Shown: positions 12,001 through 17,893 of the stretch, piece after piece
How positions within the stretch are numbered: the first letter of the stretch is position 1
Layout: every line of letters begins with the position of its first letter
NCBI GenBank assembly: GCA_000436115.1
Contig: FR894563.1
Location: 62,108-86,646 of the forward strand
Length of the DNA stretch: 24,539 nucleotides
Source of the DNA: Firmicutes bacterium CAG:534
GTDB lineage: Bacteria; Bacillota; Clostridia; Lachnospirales; Lachnospiraceae
Direction: 5' to 3'
Position numbers and translations under genes: made by a program
Notes under the pieces: generated by a model
What the model saw: only the letters and a program-made list of their open reading frames with translations
Databases searched by the model: none
Told to the model about the DNA's origin: nothing

Positions 12001-12372
12001 TGCGGTGGGACTAGGGCTCATTTCTCCCTCAGGGCTTTCGGTTTCCTGAGGGTTCTCTCCTCCTGCTTCAGGGCTGCCCGTTTCCTGGGGTTCCTGTCCC
12101 TCCGTTTCCGGACTGCCAGTCGGCGTTTCTGCTGTAGGAGTCGGTGTTTCCTGCCCCTCTGCTCCACTTTCCCCTGCCGGTGTAGGCGTCCCCATCTCCT
12201 CTCCGGGGGATGTTTCTTCCTCCTTGGCCGGGCTTGCGCTTGCTGCTGTCTCGAAAGGCTCAGGGGTGGCGCTTGTGGCAAACGCTGCCGTAGATGCGTC
12301 TGTCCACAAAAGCGCTGCTGTCAGGACAAATGCCACTCCTCTCTTTAAGCCAGTTTTAAACTGTTTTCTCAT
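10..12372 (-). CDS. Giant secreted transglutaminase-like repeat protein (4120 aa)
   Basis: A single uninterrupted frame of 4120 codons. It starts at an ATG with GGAGG six bases upstream (12379-12383). Residues 1-33 form a signal peptide with probable cleavage after AFA. A Pro/Thr/Ser/Glu-rich linker follows (about 35-145), then an Fn3-like domain (about 160-265), then a transglutaminase-like domain. That domain has an intact apparent triad: Cys592 (GEGTCQAYA), His621 (AHTYN) and Asp636 (YYIDTSA). Two beta-helix-like segments with LDLNGH motifs follow (about 690-1400). About eight modules then run to the C-terminus, each with an F-x-E-A-x-x-x-I helix and an LPxKA strand. The protein ends at VLLLG with no sortase, SLH or membrane anchor. 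The family includes thiol proteases, cross-linkers and inactive binding domains, so the activity is unknown. A surface adhesin or matrix scaffold is my inference. It is probably co-transcribed with the 1793-aa gene 40 bp upstream. Confidence 0.9.
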   Translation of the reverse strand: MRKQFKTGLKRGVAFVLTAALLWTDASTAAFATSATPEPFETAASASPAKEEETSPGEEMGTPTPAGESGAEGQETPTPTAETPTGSPETEGQEPQETGSPEAGGENPQETESPEGEMSPSPTAGEMEPSSSPTISPTPSPSATPENLNEGKGLLLSDANGALGAPENVKIGQSESQISLSFIYSDPQKVAKYSIYRSEKENAGESDWTLLKEINSPGKNTEQNILFESEVDLETGNNKVYYFKVIAEDADGNKAESAVVTNKGVPTGLNLEKTEYQGICFLDETGSKIDNLSLFVGEGKKISAALIDAGGQMVTAESLRNEENEDQSDSASVKWTIIRANDSGELEAETTGSYMKDVLTPDVLPYMDSMWFEGTGATGGMHLYIEMRVLMADMVEFQLRMPVTVTADGSGHQGAPAVTICGTKEEAYQTVRDMLVQRDQDWFLVENGVFDQFSESGRLSLQEAFDFYQEREGMKPYEGDYLNFTVGDPNAVSFLYTDYDYHSIRYHGVYYNAYKTGVPFMTSREQEDAVDSTIDALLNQEGGALYPYRNQSDQAKVKAIYNYIVDHVSYKGTTTPVYHTAYSALINGEGTCQAYALLFTRLSREMGLPSKVIMGTDANAHTYNIVKVDEKWYYIDTSAKIYLSGANKFPKGQVQSCFQESRYVQNYLNLVEGADYVPPKTVTVTDDQGTVPKAFYSVEEAAQYVKDEAEKNTSAQYLLTLDADMTAGGGDLNFRNANPGSGRVRMDLNGHTLTIDMEAGIFLSQIYDSTGQSKGIAANSGQALHIEGNTEFQVDLKVSGDLIIDSGSEIRVHNLTVNGTTELYTGRYVLISGVASFKNLKMKSYDSTEYPAFITLLKSENGAQNGQMKFSGKLTNETNLENPLLIEKRICTEDGENAAEFDSGEIIATVTSQKKDFPEAYIAITGNQGFVEREGNYLKAAKNVVRVSRYDSETGIDNGRYYSSMEKAVAGLTADFGGIKGEYSFAFEDNCILSRDVTIPAFVTTALMQTPRWENGKIAYCSLDLNGHSITFASNSVLFFEGMRVINSSGAASKLTLTGKESSLFYQTRGGADYVDASRNEVTLPENRPVFSNVNINAVNAVYLQMDSGYVQEGMEEYTYEISGEISANRVNISGNTWKINKISASYLELQGRAYSYSAQTSCRVNTALECDNVAASNGLVTVGEGTELAIAKELTLNNVNAYIMNSDNRAGKLTAGTINVKKPYTTGPSVTNYGIWKTDRLIAPGGSIFNSGAAYIKNTERVKDLYLKENSIWVCDTINQVSGGVARLSASSELVINDKAALQTLEIRAAYDDNGASMGEEAFLYVGSTSTVSLLHITKQEENLALKYGKIASDTSVVIDEDGDLGNGTAKLNRDENGCYPVLDLGARSFLFTTGNKAFPVEELSIMQSDLASKYTRAYQLGQNVYVGGEWITIKAQDADGDDSKARILKSFIKWTDASAYLATLSNSSMTYIVEISEDVDTQEALTLPAKAEKVIFRGTKAGGRVEFRFVGDVKLPTNVTFENIDLAAEKYEKSSNTYVKNVTAANLGGKALELLNSSAEFTTVSGAAGSRLFVTGAGKSEKELTVAKDLTVESMSFNDASLKVGGKLTITNAVWSASVVEVSGAVNVKNTLSMLDATLDGNGKITLNNLISCDDKNKICYADNQKNILTITGNISANSGCNGDSQIDSDGMVVNENGIARIRKAAIDISVKSLEGNYSQNVLLLNAEKAASGWFVVGSAYAENGERNQITHLTHKDGKAIKCNSVAKQAVVLESYDQEAGAWIYSGGFETLQEAFSEIDRLAEVQKKYMVTIIDDQGQTAVTTTSKALTLPTKAAEVTVAGRIGQAGKKAVLSYKGGLTLKCNVILENLIFNPGAAKAQITLGNYSLKLKDCEVAAGKSIGKVRGSGVTKDSQFIFESPELKMLEGELSNIAVLSLVGSDLHVKGKIAAGKLQMGSNTLEAEDAVTITNIQNEDGNGTLLAPAAVTRNKAGEITKIVPKITITGTIMSAGGFEIGLTEKTSAGFSSIAFEEMTESALIKGIQLAKAQNVTTDVLEIYPDNAGSMSGMIAKKGGYLVFYPETQYGAKLVYKADNEEVVTYCLNLADALEEISSLKTKRDYTIYLTEAATNEEAPAAIKMPGKNMAQILTIAPEGDNPATLYYTGGISFTSDIVLKDISFVQMLKGKNGFEDAAGEQYPYPKAVKVSAGGYAVTIGGTVSFNTPLELDGGSKGVLRITDKAVLTTTYDGTDNELYGNISKFAEVQIGVSEFVVAKYETKQNAFAGGNLQAAKLSVENCILTAQNNVTVQAAAVSSGELFANGKANLGNVILSGDHAVIMADQEFNITGNLTSTTDDAHLFTRRKLDKKAQNCIPYLNVKGNVFLEDQEADRIYIGVYPNLADPDNDATKPVKLTDAPAATSQLLTAQKADAGSFRAEAENVLNVNEYSAVDTDGYILRKDKNKVLVYYADEVAVALCAGDTKDGKLETAQVMGYYTSFNEAVAAINGIKDVNAEYTILLLQNVGSAAAPVSLELPKEAARVYIRSASLSGAEDEIRSIYYKNNLTLKASVDFCEIDLAPVKVAKSGAQGAQLSVSVGAYELGLVNVSVGKAADVDQETSKMAIKDISGNGNLMLDTADILISGNVKVRDVHVSQKAVIAGSFSAAQVGLKGTNLTVQGAVAITDITNLNGTITYNKNANHITNLTINGKIINHNEPLKLCIQLADNETRQQQELVQSGVKIGLDKTKNLANIGLTPLSDITMEIVKNGVAEQGVNENLVKAEKAVYLVNSSTDDNTVRLGSQGSSGSTIFLDLTQAVKEINALNNKKGQYRISVVEAGIGDVDVTDTKAVSGIKLPNAGKAQSITIEGGAEGSAAKQLAVQGAVSYKGTLELERISVNADSVAVDTLKLTDTKLSTKKASTVTNLALAGASGWDMLGAGTITSIDATGAKLDGEEEALSYLASKQDKNGKPLLTVKGKVSGERVLCKLITAETTAADHIVYFSEYKDQNLVIAPAEAAEKFVAFPFRMLAAKATGAEEVEGITAESWNAYKDRNNYVKNGNLAEMTVEITGTDGSKTYAKTFEEAVTIIDNMNDLQAEYTMTLLDTGNYIVKTGKDGTYGAMKLPAKAKTVTIKGESGSCPTIMFTGEVKPNCDLVFENLRLTDGKLNKGVFTRSYSIALNMGNYNVTFAQGAATGANISISCTKISGKKALTLEGQSLKGKNANVELGELRLKNGASLRTDKGIKITNLYVEDGASVSLNSPAAIKLTNITGTGELLIHSYYTKKELSKAVSQLTIDGNIEQADVNQPLIVKMIPYICRDVNAGTYTAATAQDITTLTLTGNKPAAFQKLINLPKAATENIEIEYEMSNGDLSKTAGTLYKYEKGLYLTSLEAAVEVCGRHTGETFNTYQTKFCTLEDAVKEINSRNDLNMDYNIMLLKNIGMTDKAMTPISNLKLPTKAKSVTIQPAGGEASGNTIVFTGNLTIGCATTFNGICMAAVKQYKSGNYQYYGATSYNINVGGNKLREYNVLQEATVSSMNGYYASNLVRSVGTLSGNAKGSYYCSNVAPGSADDFNVAGKIAGVGTVVFMNGGNQYKSYVVSGGITGVNEIIVYAKATVEAYNGNVTANNILILGEGLINTKNLTCSKVLTLQGGAIFAGSKAVGDGKISLNHVVLQERNNYLQGKQDKNGKSLIEIKGTVTTENDWDAAAKPKQDAITIGLKYNNGSTYAQLHEGMVLLTAPKVSTHWFTPAYSGEEEGEEAMGAYNNSFGVLKSGKEIIYGCNTQDKAEVSLIINPGPEEEISQFKNFEEAVKEIDALSLKKEGSKEYVDYVIELQSDVEIGNQKKDGKYSSLALPSKAGTLIIKGNGHKLRFAGNISLKSNLVLQNMELCPVKTVKNEVVPTKANWTLGKFELALDKVYSADEEGNTLVGTISGSASSALLNLIGTDAAEESPYVLAADQISGLRTIVLNPYTRLEVNKNLTTYELVFETQREGEADAGVATVRVGGKLTTTLVHKNGIGDAVILKPVTGEIVVNGAEMDLDNDKIKEKYSVCFADGLTEEQQKLIIELEGENLPAGTKIVTCKFITKEHYKVLATDDASQNERGTYVNGTVLLLG
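645..8000 (-). repeat. About eight diverged ~270-400-residue modules inside the giant protein
   Basis: Each module begins with a short helix of the form F-x-E-A-V-x-x-I. After 15-40 residues comes a strand of the form L-P-x-K-A-x-x-(V/I)-x-I, followed by an FxGxxxxxxxxxxxNxxL strand pair and many short beta strands with L-T-(I/V)-x-G-x-I. The LPxKA-type strands encode near bases 800, 2000, 3000, 3808, 4770, 5950, 6877 and 7906, or residues of about 3857, 3457, 3125, 2855, 2534, 2141, 1832 and 1489. This pattern suggests right-handed beta-helix rungs, each unit opened by a helical cap. The modules are too diverged for exact DNA repeats. I recognise no named family. Confidence 0.7.
11937..12270 (-). 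other. Pro/Thr/Ser/Glu-rich linker coding segment (giant protein)
   Basis: Codes for a roughly 110-residue low-complexity stretch rich in TPTPT, GSPE, QETGSPE and SPTPSPSATP motifs. It lies just after the signal peptide. Such segments usually act as extended spacers that cross the wall or hold domains away from the surface, and they may be O-glycosylated. A matching segment sits at the same place in the neighbouring 1793-aa protein. Biased codons here create long open frames in other frames, which are not genes. Confidence 0.8.
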
Positions 12373-12412
12373 TCCTCTCCTCCGCTCTCATTTTCTTTTA
12401 CACATACGGGCT
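12373..12412 (-). promoter_or_regulatory. Short intergenic gap with strong ribosome site for the 4120-aa gene
   Basis: The 40-base gap between the two giant genes contains a GGAGGAGAGGA purine tract directly before the ATG at 12372. I see no hairpin and no convincing -10/-35 pair, so the two genes are probably on one transcript. Confidence 0.6.
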
Positions 12413-15400
12413 TTATCGGTTTTTCCACCACCAGCTTACTTTGGCGGGCTTTATATAAAATCTTATGGTCTTTGTTCCACCATAGGTATCTCCAATTCCT
12501 CTGATGGTCACAGCTGCGATCCCTGTCCTGTTATTATTCTGATAGCTTACAATTTCATAGCTGGCAGGATCTAGCTTGGTTCCTCCCATCCGGATCGTAA
12601 TATCGGAGGGCTCCAGGGTTACCGCCTTCCCCCTGTAGGTCTGGTTCTGGATCTGCACTGTTGCAAACTTAATGTCCTTTTCTACAATTCGGTAGCTGCT
12701 TTCAATGGTTCCCTTATAATTGCCCTTTCCGGTAACAGTCACTTTTACCTCTGTTCCGATCGGAAGGATATCTCCTGCCTGAACCGGATCCCCGGCCTGC
12801 CTTATGGTTCCGTTTGCCAGAGCAGTTGTCTGCGCATAGGTATATTTTACTTCTCTGTCATAATCCACTCCTGCTTTTAAGGTTTTTCCGTTGCTGTCCT
12901 TTAAGGTAGGCGCAATCTTATAGTTATCCTTTTTATCCCGGTATACCTTATCGGGCGCCGTCAACGTTATCCCCGACTGTCCCGCACCGGACAGATCCTT
13001 TTGCCTGATGGCAAAGGGGATCTTAAGCGTGCCCTTAAATCCTCCCTTGCCGGTGATGATCATGGTTCCTTTTTCCCCTGTAGAACCGTTATTCCGGTAT
13101 TTGATCGTATAATCCACACCTGCCGTAAGAGCCGTTCCATTGATCTTAATGGTAGGCTCCGGCATTGCACCGCCCTTGGTATAATCTGCCGTATACTGAG
13201 TTTCCTCTTCCATAAGGGAGGATGCCGTCAGATCATCGATTTCCACCTGATCTTTTTTTGCCTCCATCTCAACCTTGTTAATCTTATAGGTTCTGCGCAG
13301 GACGCCCTGGAAGCCTCCCTGTCCCACAAAGGAAATGGATGCTGTTCCCGCATTTTGATTGTTATAGTAGGATACGGTATAATCAACGCCTTCCGCAAGA
13401 GTTCTGTCCGTTCCATTCCAGCTTGTGGTAAGCGTATACCCCGACTGGGTTATCTCGCTTCCGGTATAGGGGAAGGATGTCTGCAGACCTGACACGGAAA
13501 CTCTGCTCATCGGAATTCCTGTGATCCGGAAGCTGACGCTTCTTTCTCCCGCATAGCTGCCAATGCCTGTGATCACCGCATTTGCTTTTCCCGGATCCAC
13601 ATTGTTTTCATATCTTACCGTATAGTCCGTTCCCTCTGCCAGAACCATCGATCCATCTTTTAGGGTCAATGCCGGTGTGATGGCGCTTCCTGTATAGGTT
13701 TGGTTTGCAATGCGCGGCACAGATACGCTTCCGATCAGTTTGGCATCGGTTACGGTAAGTCCGGCCCATCTGGTTCCTGTATAGTTTCCGGTTCCCGTAA
13801 TCCGGATCCGGTAGCTGCCTGCCTCCGTTACTGACATAAGCTCCTGGTCTTCCTGCCAATAGCTCAGCTCATAATCCCGGCCCTTCTTCAGAAGCTTGCC
13901 GTCTGCAAACAGCTTGACATCAGGCTTTTGCTCCCGTCCATTTGCTTTCAGGGTAACGTCGCCAGCCGTGATCTGTCCGTCCTCTCCCCCGATCTGTCTT
14001 GGCAGGATCAGGAAGGTTGTCTGTGCCTTTCCTGCATAATTTCCCTTCCCGCTGATGATAACCGTAGGAACTGTTTTGGAGGTAAAATCTTCATTTACCT
14101 TAATGTTGTTTTTGTAGGATACGGTATAATCCTTCTTTTCCTCTAAGAGCGTACTGCCGTTATATACCTGAACCGACGGCTTAACGGGTTTCCCGGTGTA
14201 TTCCTGGCTGTCAATTCCGGCAATCCAGAGACCATCCTCCGACTGCACACCGGTCCATTTTGCATAGACGGTAAGCTCCCCATAGCTTCCCTTCGGGATC
14301 GTTGTCAGCGCTTTCTGGTACTCTGCATCCAGATACCAGCCGTCAAAGAAATATCCCGGCCTGCTGCCCGCTTCCTTTAAGATAATTTCCTTGCTTTCAA
14401 TGGTGTAGCTTCCGGGATTTTCCCGGTTGTTTGTACCACCGTCCAGCAGGTAAGTAATGGAATACTCATGAGGGGTGTATTCCGCTGTCAGGATTTCATC
14501 CTTTTCTACCTTCTGGTAATTTCCTTTCCATCCCTTAAAGTCATAACCTGTTCTTTCCGGGTTTTGATCCGGCAGCTGCGCATCCCTGCCTTCCAGGACA
14601 ATCTCATTTTTAATCTCGCTGCCGTCAAAGTCCTGGAAAATAACGGTAAATCTCTTTGGCACTACCACTGTATATTTTGCTTCCGCCACCTCGCTGTTTT
14701 CAAAACCTTCCAGCACTGCAATAGCCTTTATCTGCACCACCTTTTCGGTAGCTATGGCTTCGTCCAGCGTGATCGCTGTTTCATAACGGTGACAGTTTTC
14801 CTGCCCTATCACAGGAGTTGTTCCATCCAGTGTATAATAAATGGCGGCGCCTTCCTTTTGTGACGTCAGGGCAAGCAGCATTCCCTCCGGAACCTTCCCG
14901 CTGGAAATGGAAAACTCCGGCGCTTCAAGCTTCCATTTTGCCTTAAGCGCAATATCCCCTGTGCTTCCCTTCTTAATAACCGTGGTAGCAGAGGTATTTC
15001 CTTCTTCATACCACCCTGCAAAGATCGTTCCCTTTTGTCCGACTGCGCTCTTTAGTGTAATGCTCGCTGTTTCTATGGTATAGGTGGATGGATTTTCTCC
15101 GCCCCCGGTTCCTCCATTCAGATCATAAGTGATCTGATATGTTTTGACCGCATAAGCAGCCGTAAGGGTTTCGTTCCTGTTAATATTCTGGTAATTTCCA
15201 TTCCAGCCTGTGAAGTCATAGCCGGTTCTTTCGGGATCCGCAGGCAGTACGGCGTCTCTTCTCGCTGCCACAGTCTGCTTTTCAAGGATCGTTCCGTTAT
15301 AGTCTTTAAAAGTAACCGTATATTCCAGGGGTTTTACCGTTACCGTGCAGCTGGCCGTCACTGTACTTCCCTTGTGATCCAAAACGCTGGCTGTTATAAC

Positions 15401-17794
15401 GGCCGTTCCATCATTTCCTTTTACCGCACTGAGCTTTCCTGCCTTGCAGGTAACAACGGTCTCATCGGATGACTTCCAGCTGATATCCTCCTTATTTCTT
15501 CCGGTGGGTACCTTTGTAACAGAAAGACTGCCGCTTCCCCCCTCCGTCAGTTCCACGGTTTCCTTTGATAAAGCAAGTTCATTGTCACAGGCGATGTAAG
15601 TCTCCGAGCCAAATTCACTGTCCTCATAGCCTTCCATTACTGCTTTTGCAGAAACAGTCATGTTCTTGCTGATCATAATCGGCTCTGTGTAAAGAGCTGT
15701 GGTTTTGCCTCCATCTGTTGAATAATAAATCTCTGCGCCTGCCCTGGCTGTAAGCGCAACCTTTGCATTCCTGTCAATGGTAACAGAGCTTTCTCCCCTT
15801 GCAAAGGTTCCTGCCTCCGGGATAAATTCCGGCGTTTCCAGCTTTTCCGTAACCTTCACGGTACACTGTGCCGTTTTTCCCCCTGCTGCCGCCGTGATCA
15901 CACAGCTTCCCTGTCCTACTCCGGTAACAGTGCCATTTTCTACTGTTGCAACCTCGGTATTGCTGCTTGTCCAGGTCAGGGCTGCCCCGGATGCATAGCT
16001 GGGTACAAGCGTTGCCGTCAATACAGCCTGGCTGCCCTTTTTCATGGTAATCTCATCATGATCTAAAAGGATGCTGCTTACGGGAATTTCATAGTCTCCT
16101 CCGCTGCGAAGATTCTCAAGTCCTATTTCGTATATAGTTCCCTCCTGAGGTTTGTTGGGAGATGTTGCGATCAGATATCTGATCCTCCCCCGTGCGTAAA
16201 CCACACCATAAATATGTCCGTCAGCAGCAGAGGGCTGGAATTCTACCTGTTCATCCGTTCCATCAAGCGCAACGCTCTTTATCTCCTTACAGGTATTGTA
16301 ATACAGTCTGTCTCCCAGCCGGAACAGGCCGGAATAGACTCCATTCCAGTAGCTGCCGGCATTCCCTGATACATACCACTTTCCCAGATCAGCAACCATC
16401 GATGTGCTTTGGTCACTGGCTGTATATTTGGTAAGCTGCTCAGTACTGTCATCAGTATAGTAGTAGTCACTTCCATCCCGTATAAGCTGACTGGCTGCAT
16501 TTCCCCAGAAATAATTATCATATGTTGTATCGGTAGCCGTGAGATCGACCACATCGCTTCCAATGGTCACCTCCCAGTCATGGTGTTTTCTTGCTGTAAG
16601 CTGCTCGTCACTTAAAAACATATAGCTATGACTGACCCTGCCGATCCGGTCCCAGGTCGGATCATCCCAGGTGACATCCACCTGATAAAGTTCTTCCCCC
16701 AGCACGATCATATTCCAGGCATGGTTCATGGCCGTACTGGTTACCATATAACAGTCAATTCCTACCTGATTACATAAATATTTATACGCAAGCGCATAGC
16801 CCTGGCATACTGCCGTTCTTTTTACCAATACGCCATATGCAGAATAACTGGTTCCGGGAATTGTACCGTTTAAATAATTCGCATAATCATACTCACAGTT
16901 CAGCACCAGGTATTCATGAAGAGCAATGGCTTTTTCCAGATCTGTCATGCTGTCATCTACCACTGCCAGTGCATCTGCCATTGCACTTTTAAAAGCCCCG
17001 TCATCCAGGCCGCTTTCATATGCCGGCAGCACGCTATCTACTATTCCGTTAGAATAATAGCGCCAGCTGAAGGATGTTACATAATAAAGCTCCGGATGCT
17101 CATTTAAAATCCCTTTCACCAGATATTGGATGCGGCTCTTATTAATCTGATACTGGTAAATGTCAATTTCCGCTTTCTGTGCAAGCATGCCCTGATACAG
17201 TATCTCTTTTACGCTCTCCTCACTGTTTTCCTCCAAAGAAAGGAGCGCTATTCCGCCATTTCCGTTTTCTGCTCCTTCTACCTCAAAGGAACCCGCCTGG
17301 TAGATGCCCTTCGAGTCAGCCTGCATTTCGAGCAGCTGCCCTCTTTGAGGCATCATTGCAGCCGTTGCTGTAGGCGAAGCAGAGGGTGATACGCTTGGTG
17401 ATACGCTTGGAGATGCGGTCGCCCCAGGGGATGCTGAAGGTGTACACAATGGATCTTCTGTTGGTTCCACTTCCTCCCCCGGTGTTGCTGTAGGCGCTTC
17501 TGTTTTTTCCGGTTCCGGTGTCATCTCCGGCGAAGCAGAGGGCTCCTGCGTAGCCTCTTCCTGTCCTTCCTCCGGGACAGCAGTGGGTGTGGCGGTAGGA
17601 ATTGCTTCAGGCTCCTCAGTCGGCTCCAGAGCAGGCTCTTCTTCCTTCGTTTCCTCCGGCGTGCCTGTGGGTTCTGCCTCGTTTAACACCACCGCTGCGG
17701 TATTTTCCTGCGCCCGGGCAGCTATGGTCATGTCTGCACTTGTAAACAATAAAGCTGCGGCCAGTATTAAGCTGATAATTTTTTGTTTTTTCAT
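12413..17794 (-). CDS. Secreted multidomain transglutaminase-like surface protein (1793 aa)
   Basis: Starts at an ATG with GAGGGGG eight bases upstream (17803-17809). Domains in order: signal peptide (1-28, cleavage near ARA); Pro/Thr/Ser/Glu-rich linker (about 35-145); transglutaminase-like domain (about 190-420) with apparent triad Cys330 (VCQGYA), His358 (NHAWN) and Asp373 (QVDVTWDD); a repetitive beta region resembling a partial propeller (about 425-560); BIg2 (about 575-650); chitobiase-C-like (about 652-735); BIg2 (about 736-820); InlB/Flg_new-type strands (about 825-955, GYDFTGW and AGWYEEG); chitobiase-C-like (about 958-1045); a second InlB-type pair (about 1050-1185); then seven YTGK-type repeats to the end. 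It finishes at KVSWWWKNR with no LPXTG, SLH or membrane anchor. The layout suggests an extended surface stalk carrying an N-terminal thiol-enzyme-like head; its substrate is unknown. Confidence 0.9.
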   Translation of the reverse strand: MKKQKIISLILAAALLFTSADMTIAARAQENTAAVVLNEAEPTGTPEETKEEEPALEPTEEPEAIPTATPTAVPEEGQEEATQEPSASPEMTPEPEKTEAPTATPGEEVEPTEDPLCTPSASPGATASPSVSPSVSPSASPTATAAMMPQRGQLLEMQADSKGIYQAGSFEVEGAENGNGGIALLSLEENSEESVKEILYQGMLAQKAEIDIYQYQINKSRIQYLVKGILNEHPELYYVTSFSWRYYSNGIVDSVLPAYESGLDDGAFKSAMADALAVVDDSMTDLEKAIALHEYLVLNCEYDYANYLNGTIPGTSYSAYGVLVKRTAVCQGYALAYKYLCNQVGIDCYMVTSTAMNHAWNMIVLGEELYQVDVTWDDPTWDRIGRVSHSYMFLSDEQLTARKHHDWEVTIGSDVVDLTATDTTYDNYFWGNAASQLIRDGSDYYYTDDSTEQLTKYTASDQSTSMVADLGKWYVSGNAGSYWNGVYSGLFRLGDRLYYNTCKEIKSVALDGTDEQVEFQPSAADGHIYGVVYARGRIRYLIATSPNKPQEGTIYEIGLENLRSGGDYEIPVSSILLDHDEITMKKGSQAVLTATLVPSYASGAALTWTSSNTEVATVENGTVTGVGQGSCVITAAAGGKTAQCTVKVTEKLETPEFIPEAGTFARGESSVTIDRNAKVALTARAGAEIYYSTDGGKTTALYTEPIMISKNMTVSAKAVMEGYEDSEFGSETYIACDNELALSKETVELTEGGSGSLSVTKVPTGRNKEDISWKSSDETVVTCKAGKLSAVKGNDGTAVITASVLDHKGSTVTASCTVTVKPLEYTVTFKDYNGTILEKQTVAARRDAVLPADPERTGYDFTGWNGNYQNINRNETLTAAYAVKTYQITYDLNGGTGGGENPSTYTIETASITLKSAVGQKGTIFAGWYEEGNTSATTVIKKGSTGDIALKAKWKLEAPEFSISSGKVPEGMLLALTSQKEGAAIYYTLDGTTPVIGQENCHRYETAITLDEAIATEKVVQIKAIAVLEGFENSEVAEAKYTVVVPKRFTVIFQDFDGSEIKNEIVLEGRDAQLPDQNPERTGYDFKGWKGNYQKVEKDEILTAEYTPHEYSITYLLDGGTNNRENPGSYTIESKEIILKEAGSRPGYFFDGWYLDAEYQKALTTIPKGSYGELTVYAKWTGVQSEDGLWIAGIDSQEYTGKPVKPSVQVYNGSTLLEEKKDYTVSYKNNIKVNEDFTSKTVPTVIISGKGNYAGKAQTTFLILPRQIGGEDGQITAGDVTLKANGREQKPDVKLFADGKLLKKGRDYELSYWQEDQELMSVTEAGSYRIRITGTGNYTGTRWAGLTVTDAKLIGSVSVPRIANQTYTGSAITPALTLKDGSMVLAEGTDYTVRYENNVDPGKANAVITGIGSYAGERSVSFRITGIPMSRVSVSGLQTSFPYTGSEITQSGYTLTTSWNGTDRTLAEGVDYTVSYYNNQNAGTASISFVGQGGFQGVLRRTYKINKVEMEAKKDQVEIDDLTASSLMEEETQYTADYTKGGAMPEPTIKINGTALTAGVDYTIKYRNNGSTGEKGTMIITGKGGFKGTLKIPFAIRQKDLSGAGQSGITLTAPDKVYRDKKDNYKIAPTLKDSNGKTLKAGVDYDREVKYTYAQTTALANGTIRQAGDPVQAGDILPIGTEVKVTVTGKGNYKGTIESSYRIVEKDIKFATVQIQNQTYRGKAVTLEPSDITIRMGGTKLDPASYEIVSYQNNNRTGIAAVTIRGIGDTYGGTKTIRFYIKPAKVSWWWKNR
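12422..14235 (-). repeat. Seven C-terminal YTGK/DYTVSY/GxGNYxG beta repeats
   Basis: Seven repeats of roughly 75-105 residues occupy residues of about 1190-1793. Each follows the scheme YTGKxxxPxVxV, then a DYTVSYxNN turn, then a GxGNYxGxxxxxFxI strand. Examples are QEYTGKPVKPSVQV, DYTVRYENN and GKGNYAGK. Repeat 6 has a long insertion before its GKGNYKG strand. Repeats of this look (MBG-like) are common in Firmicutes secreted proteins, usually as stalk or cell-surface-associated domains. Their ligand is not established. Confidence 0.8.
14260..15850 (-). repeat. Internal duplication: chitobiase-C-like plus paired InlB-type modules
   Basis: Two copies of the same unit occur in the 1793-aa protein. 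Unit 1 (about residues 652-955) starts LETPEF and has a BIg2 domain inserted before its InlB-type part. Unit 2 (about 958-1185) starts LEAPEF and lacks that insert. Both share IYYSTDG/IYYTLDG, (T/V)F(K/Q)D(Y/F)(N/D)G, ERTGYDF(T/K)GW and (A/D)GWY motifs, which indicates duplication within the gene. Confidence 0.75.
17345..17680 (-). other. Pro/Thr/Ser/Glu-rich linker coding segment (1793-aa protein)
   Basis: Low-complexity spacer after the signal peptide, rich in EPTEEPE, TATPTAVPE, EPSASPE and SPSVSPSVSPSASP. It holds a short exact DNA tandem repeat (17385-17408). It corresponds in position and composition to the linker of the 4120-aa protein, supporting a shared surface-display plan. Confidence 0.8.
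17385..17408 (-). repeat. 12-bp in-frame tandem repeat, two exact copies
   Basis: The plus-strand unit GGTGATACGCTT occurs twice back to back, followed by a degenerate third copy. It encodes part of the SPSVSPSVSPSASP stretch. Twelve bases is a whole number of codons, so slippage would change linker length by four residues without a frameshift. Confidence 0.75.
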
Positions 17795-17832
17795 GTTGTT
17801 TTCCCCCTCAGTCAGATCTATGTAAACATAAA

Positions 17833-17874
17833 AATAGTGGTATACTACATGCCATTATATAGTATACCACTATT
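17833..17874 (-). terminator. Perfect 15-bp inverted repeat, probable terminator of the five-gene operon
   Basis: Arms at 17833-17847 (AATAGTGGTATACTA) and 17860-17874 (TAGTATACCACTATT) are exact reverse complements around a 12-base loop. On the minus strand the stem is followed by TTTTTATGTTT counting the stem end, giving a usable U tract. It begins 20 bases past the SGNH gene stop. The stem is AT-rich, so it is less stable than a classic GC stem, and it could instead or also be a regulator binding site. It lies 39 bases upstream of the 1793-aa gene. Confidence 0.65.
17854..17859 (-). promoter_or_regulatory. Possible -10 box (TATAAT) in the hairpin loop, for the giant-protein genes
   Basis: A consensus TATAAT on the minus strand lies in the loop of the inverted repeat, 59 bases before the ATG of the 1793-aa gene. 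That would give a leader of roughly 50 bases with its good ribosome site. I find no convincing TTGACA-like -35 at 16-18 bases (the best are ATGTTC or GATGTT) and no extended -10 TG. The call is therefore tentative. Confidence 0.3.
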
Positions 17875-17893
17875 GGAACATCCTGGGAATTAT

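Noticed and set aside
12018..12281. Minus-strand open frame of 87 codons rich in Arg, Gln and Lys
   Set aside because: It is an out-of-frame reading of the low-complexity Pro/Thr/Ser/Glu linker of the giant protein.
17833..17874. Assigning the palindrome to a named GntR/NagR-type operator
   Set aside because: Only part of each arm resembles such sites, and no regulator gene is present in the window.
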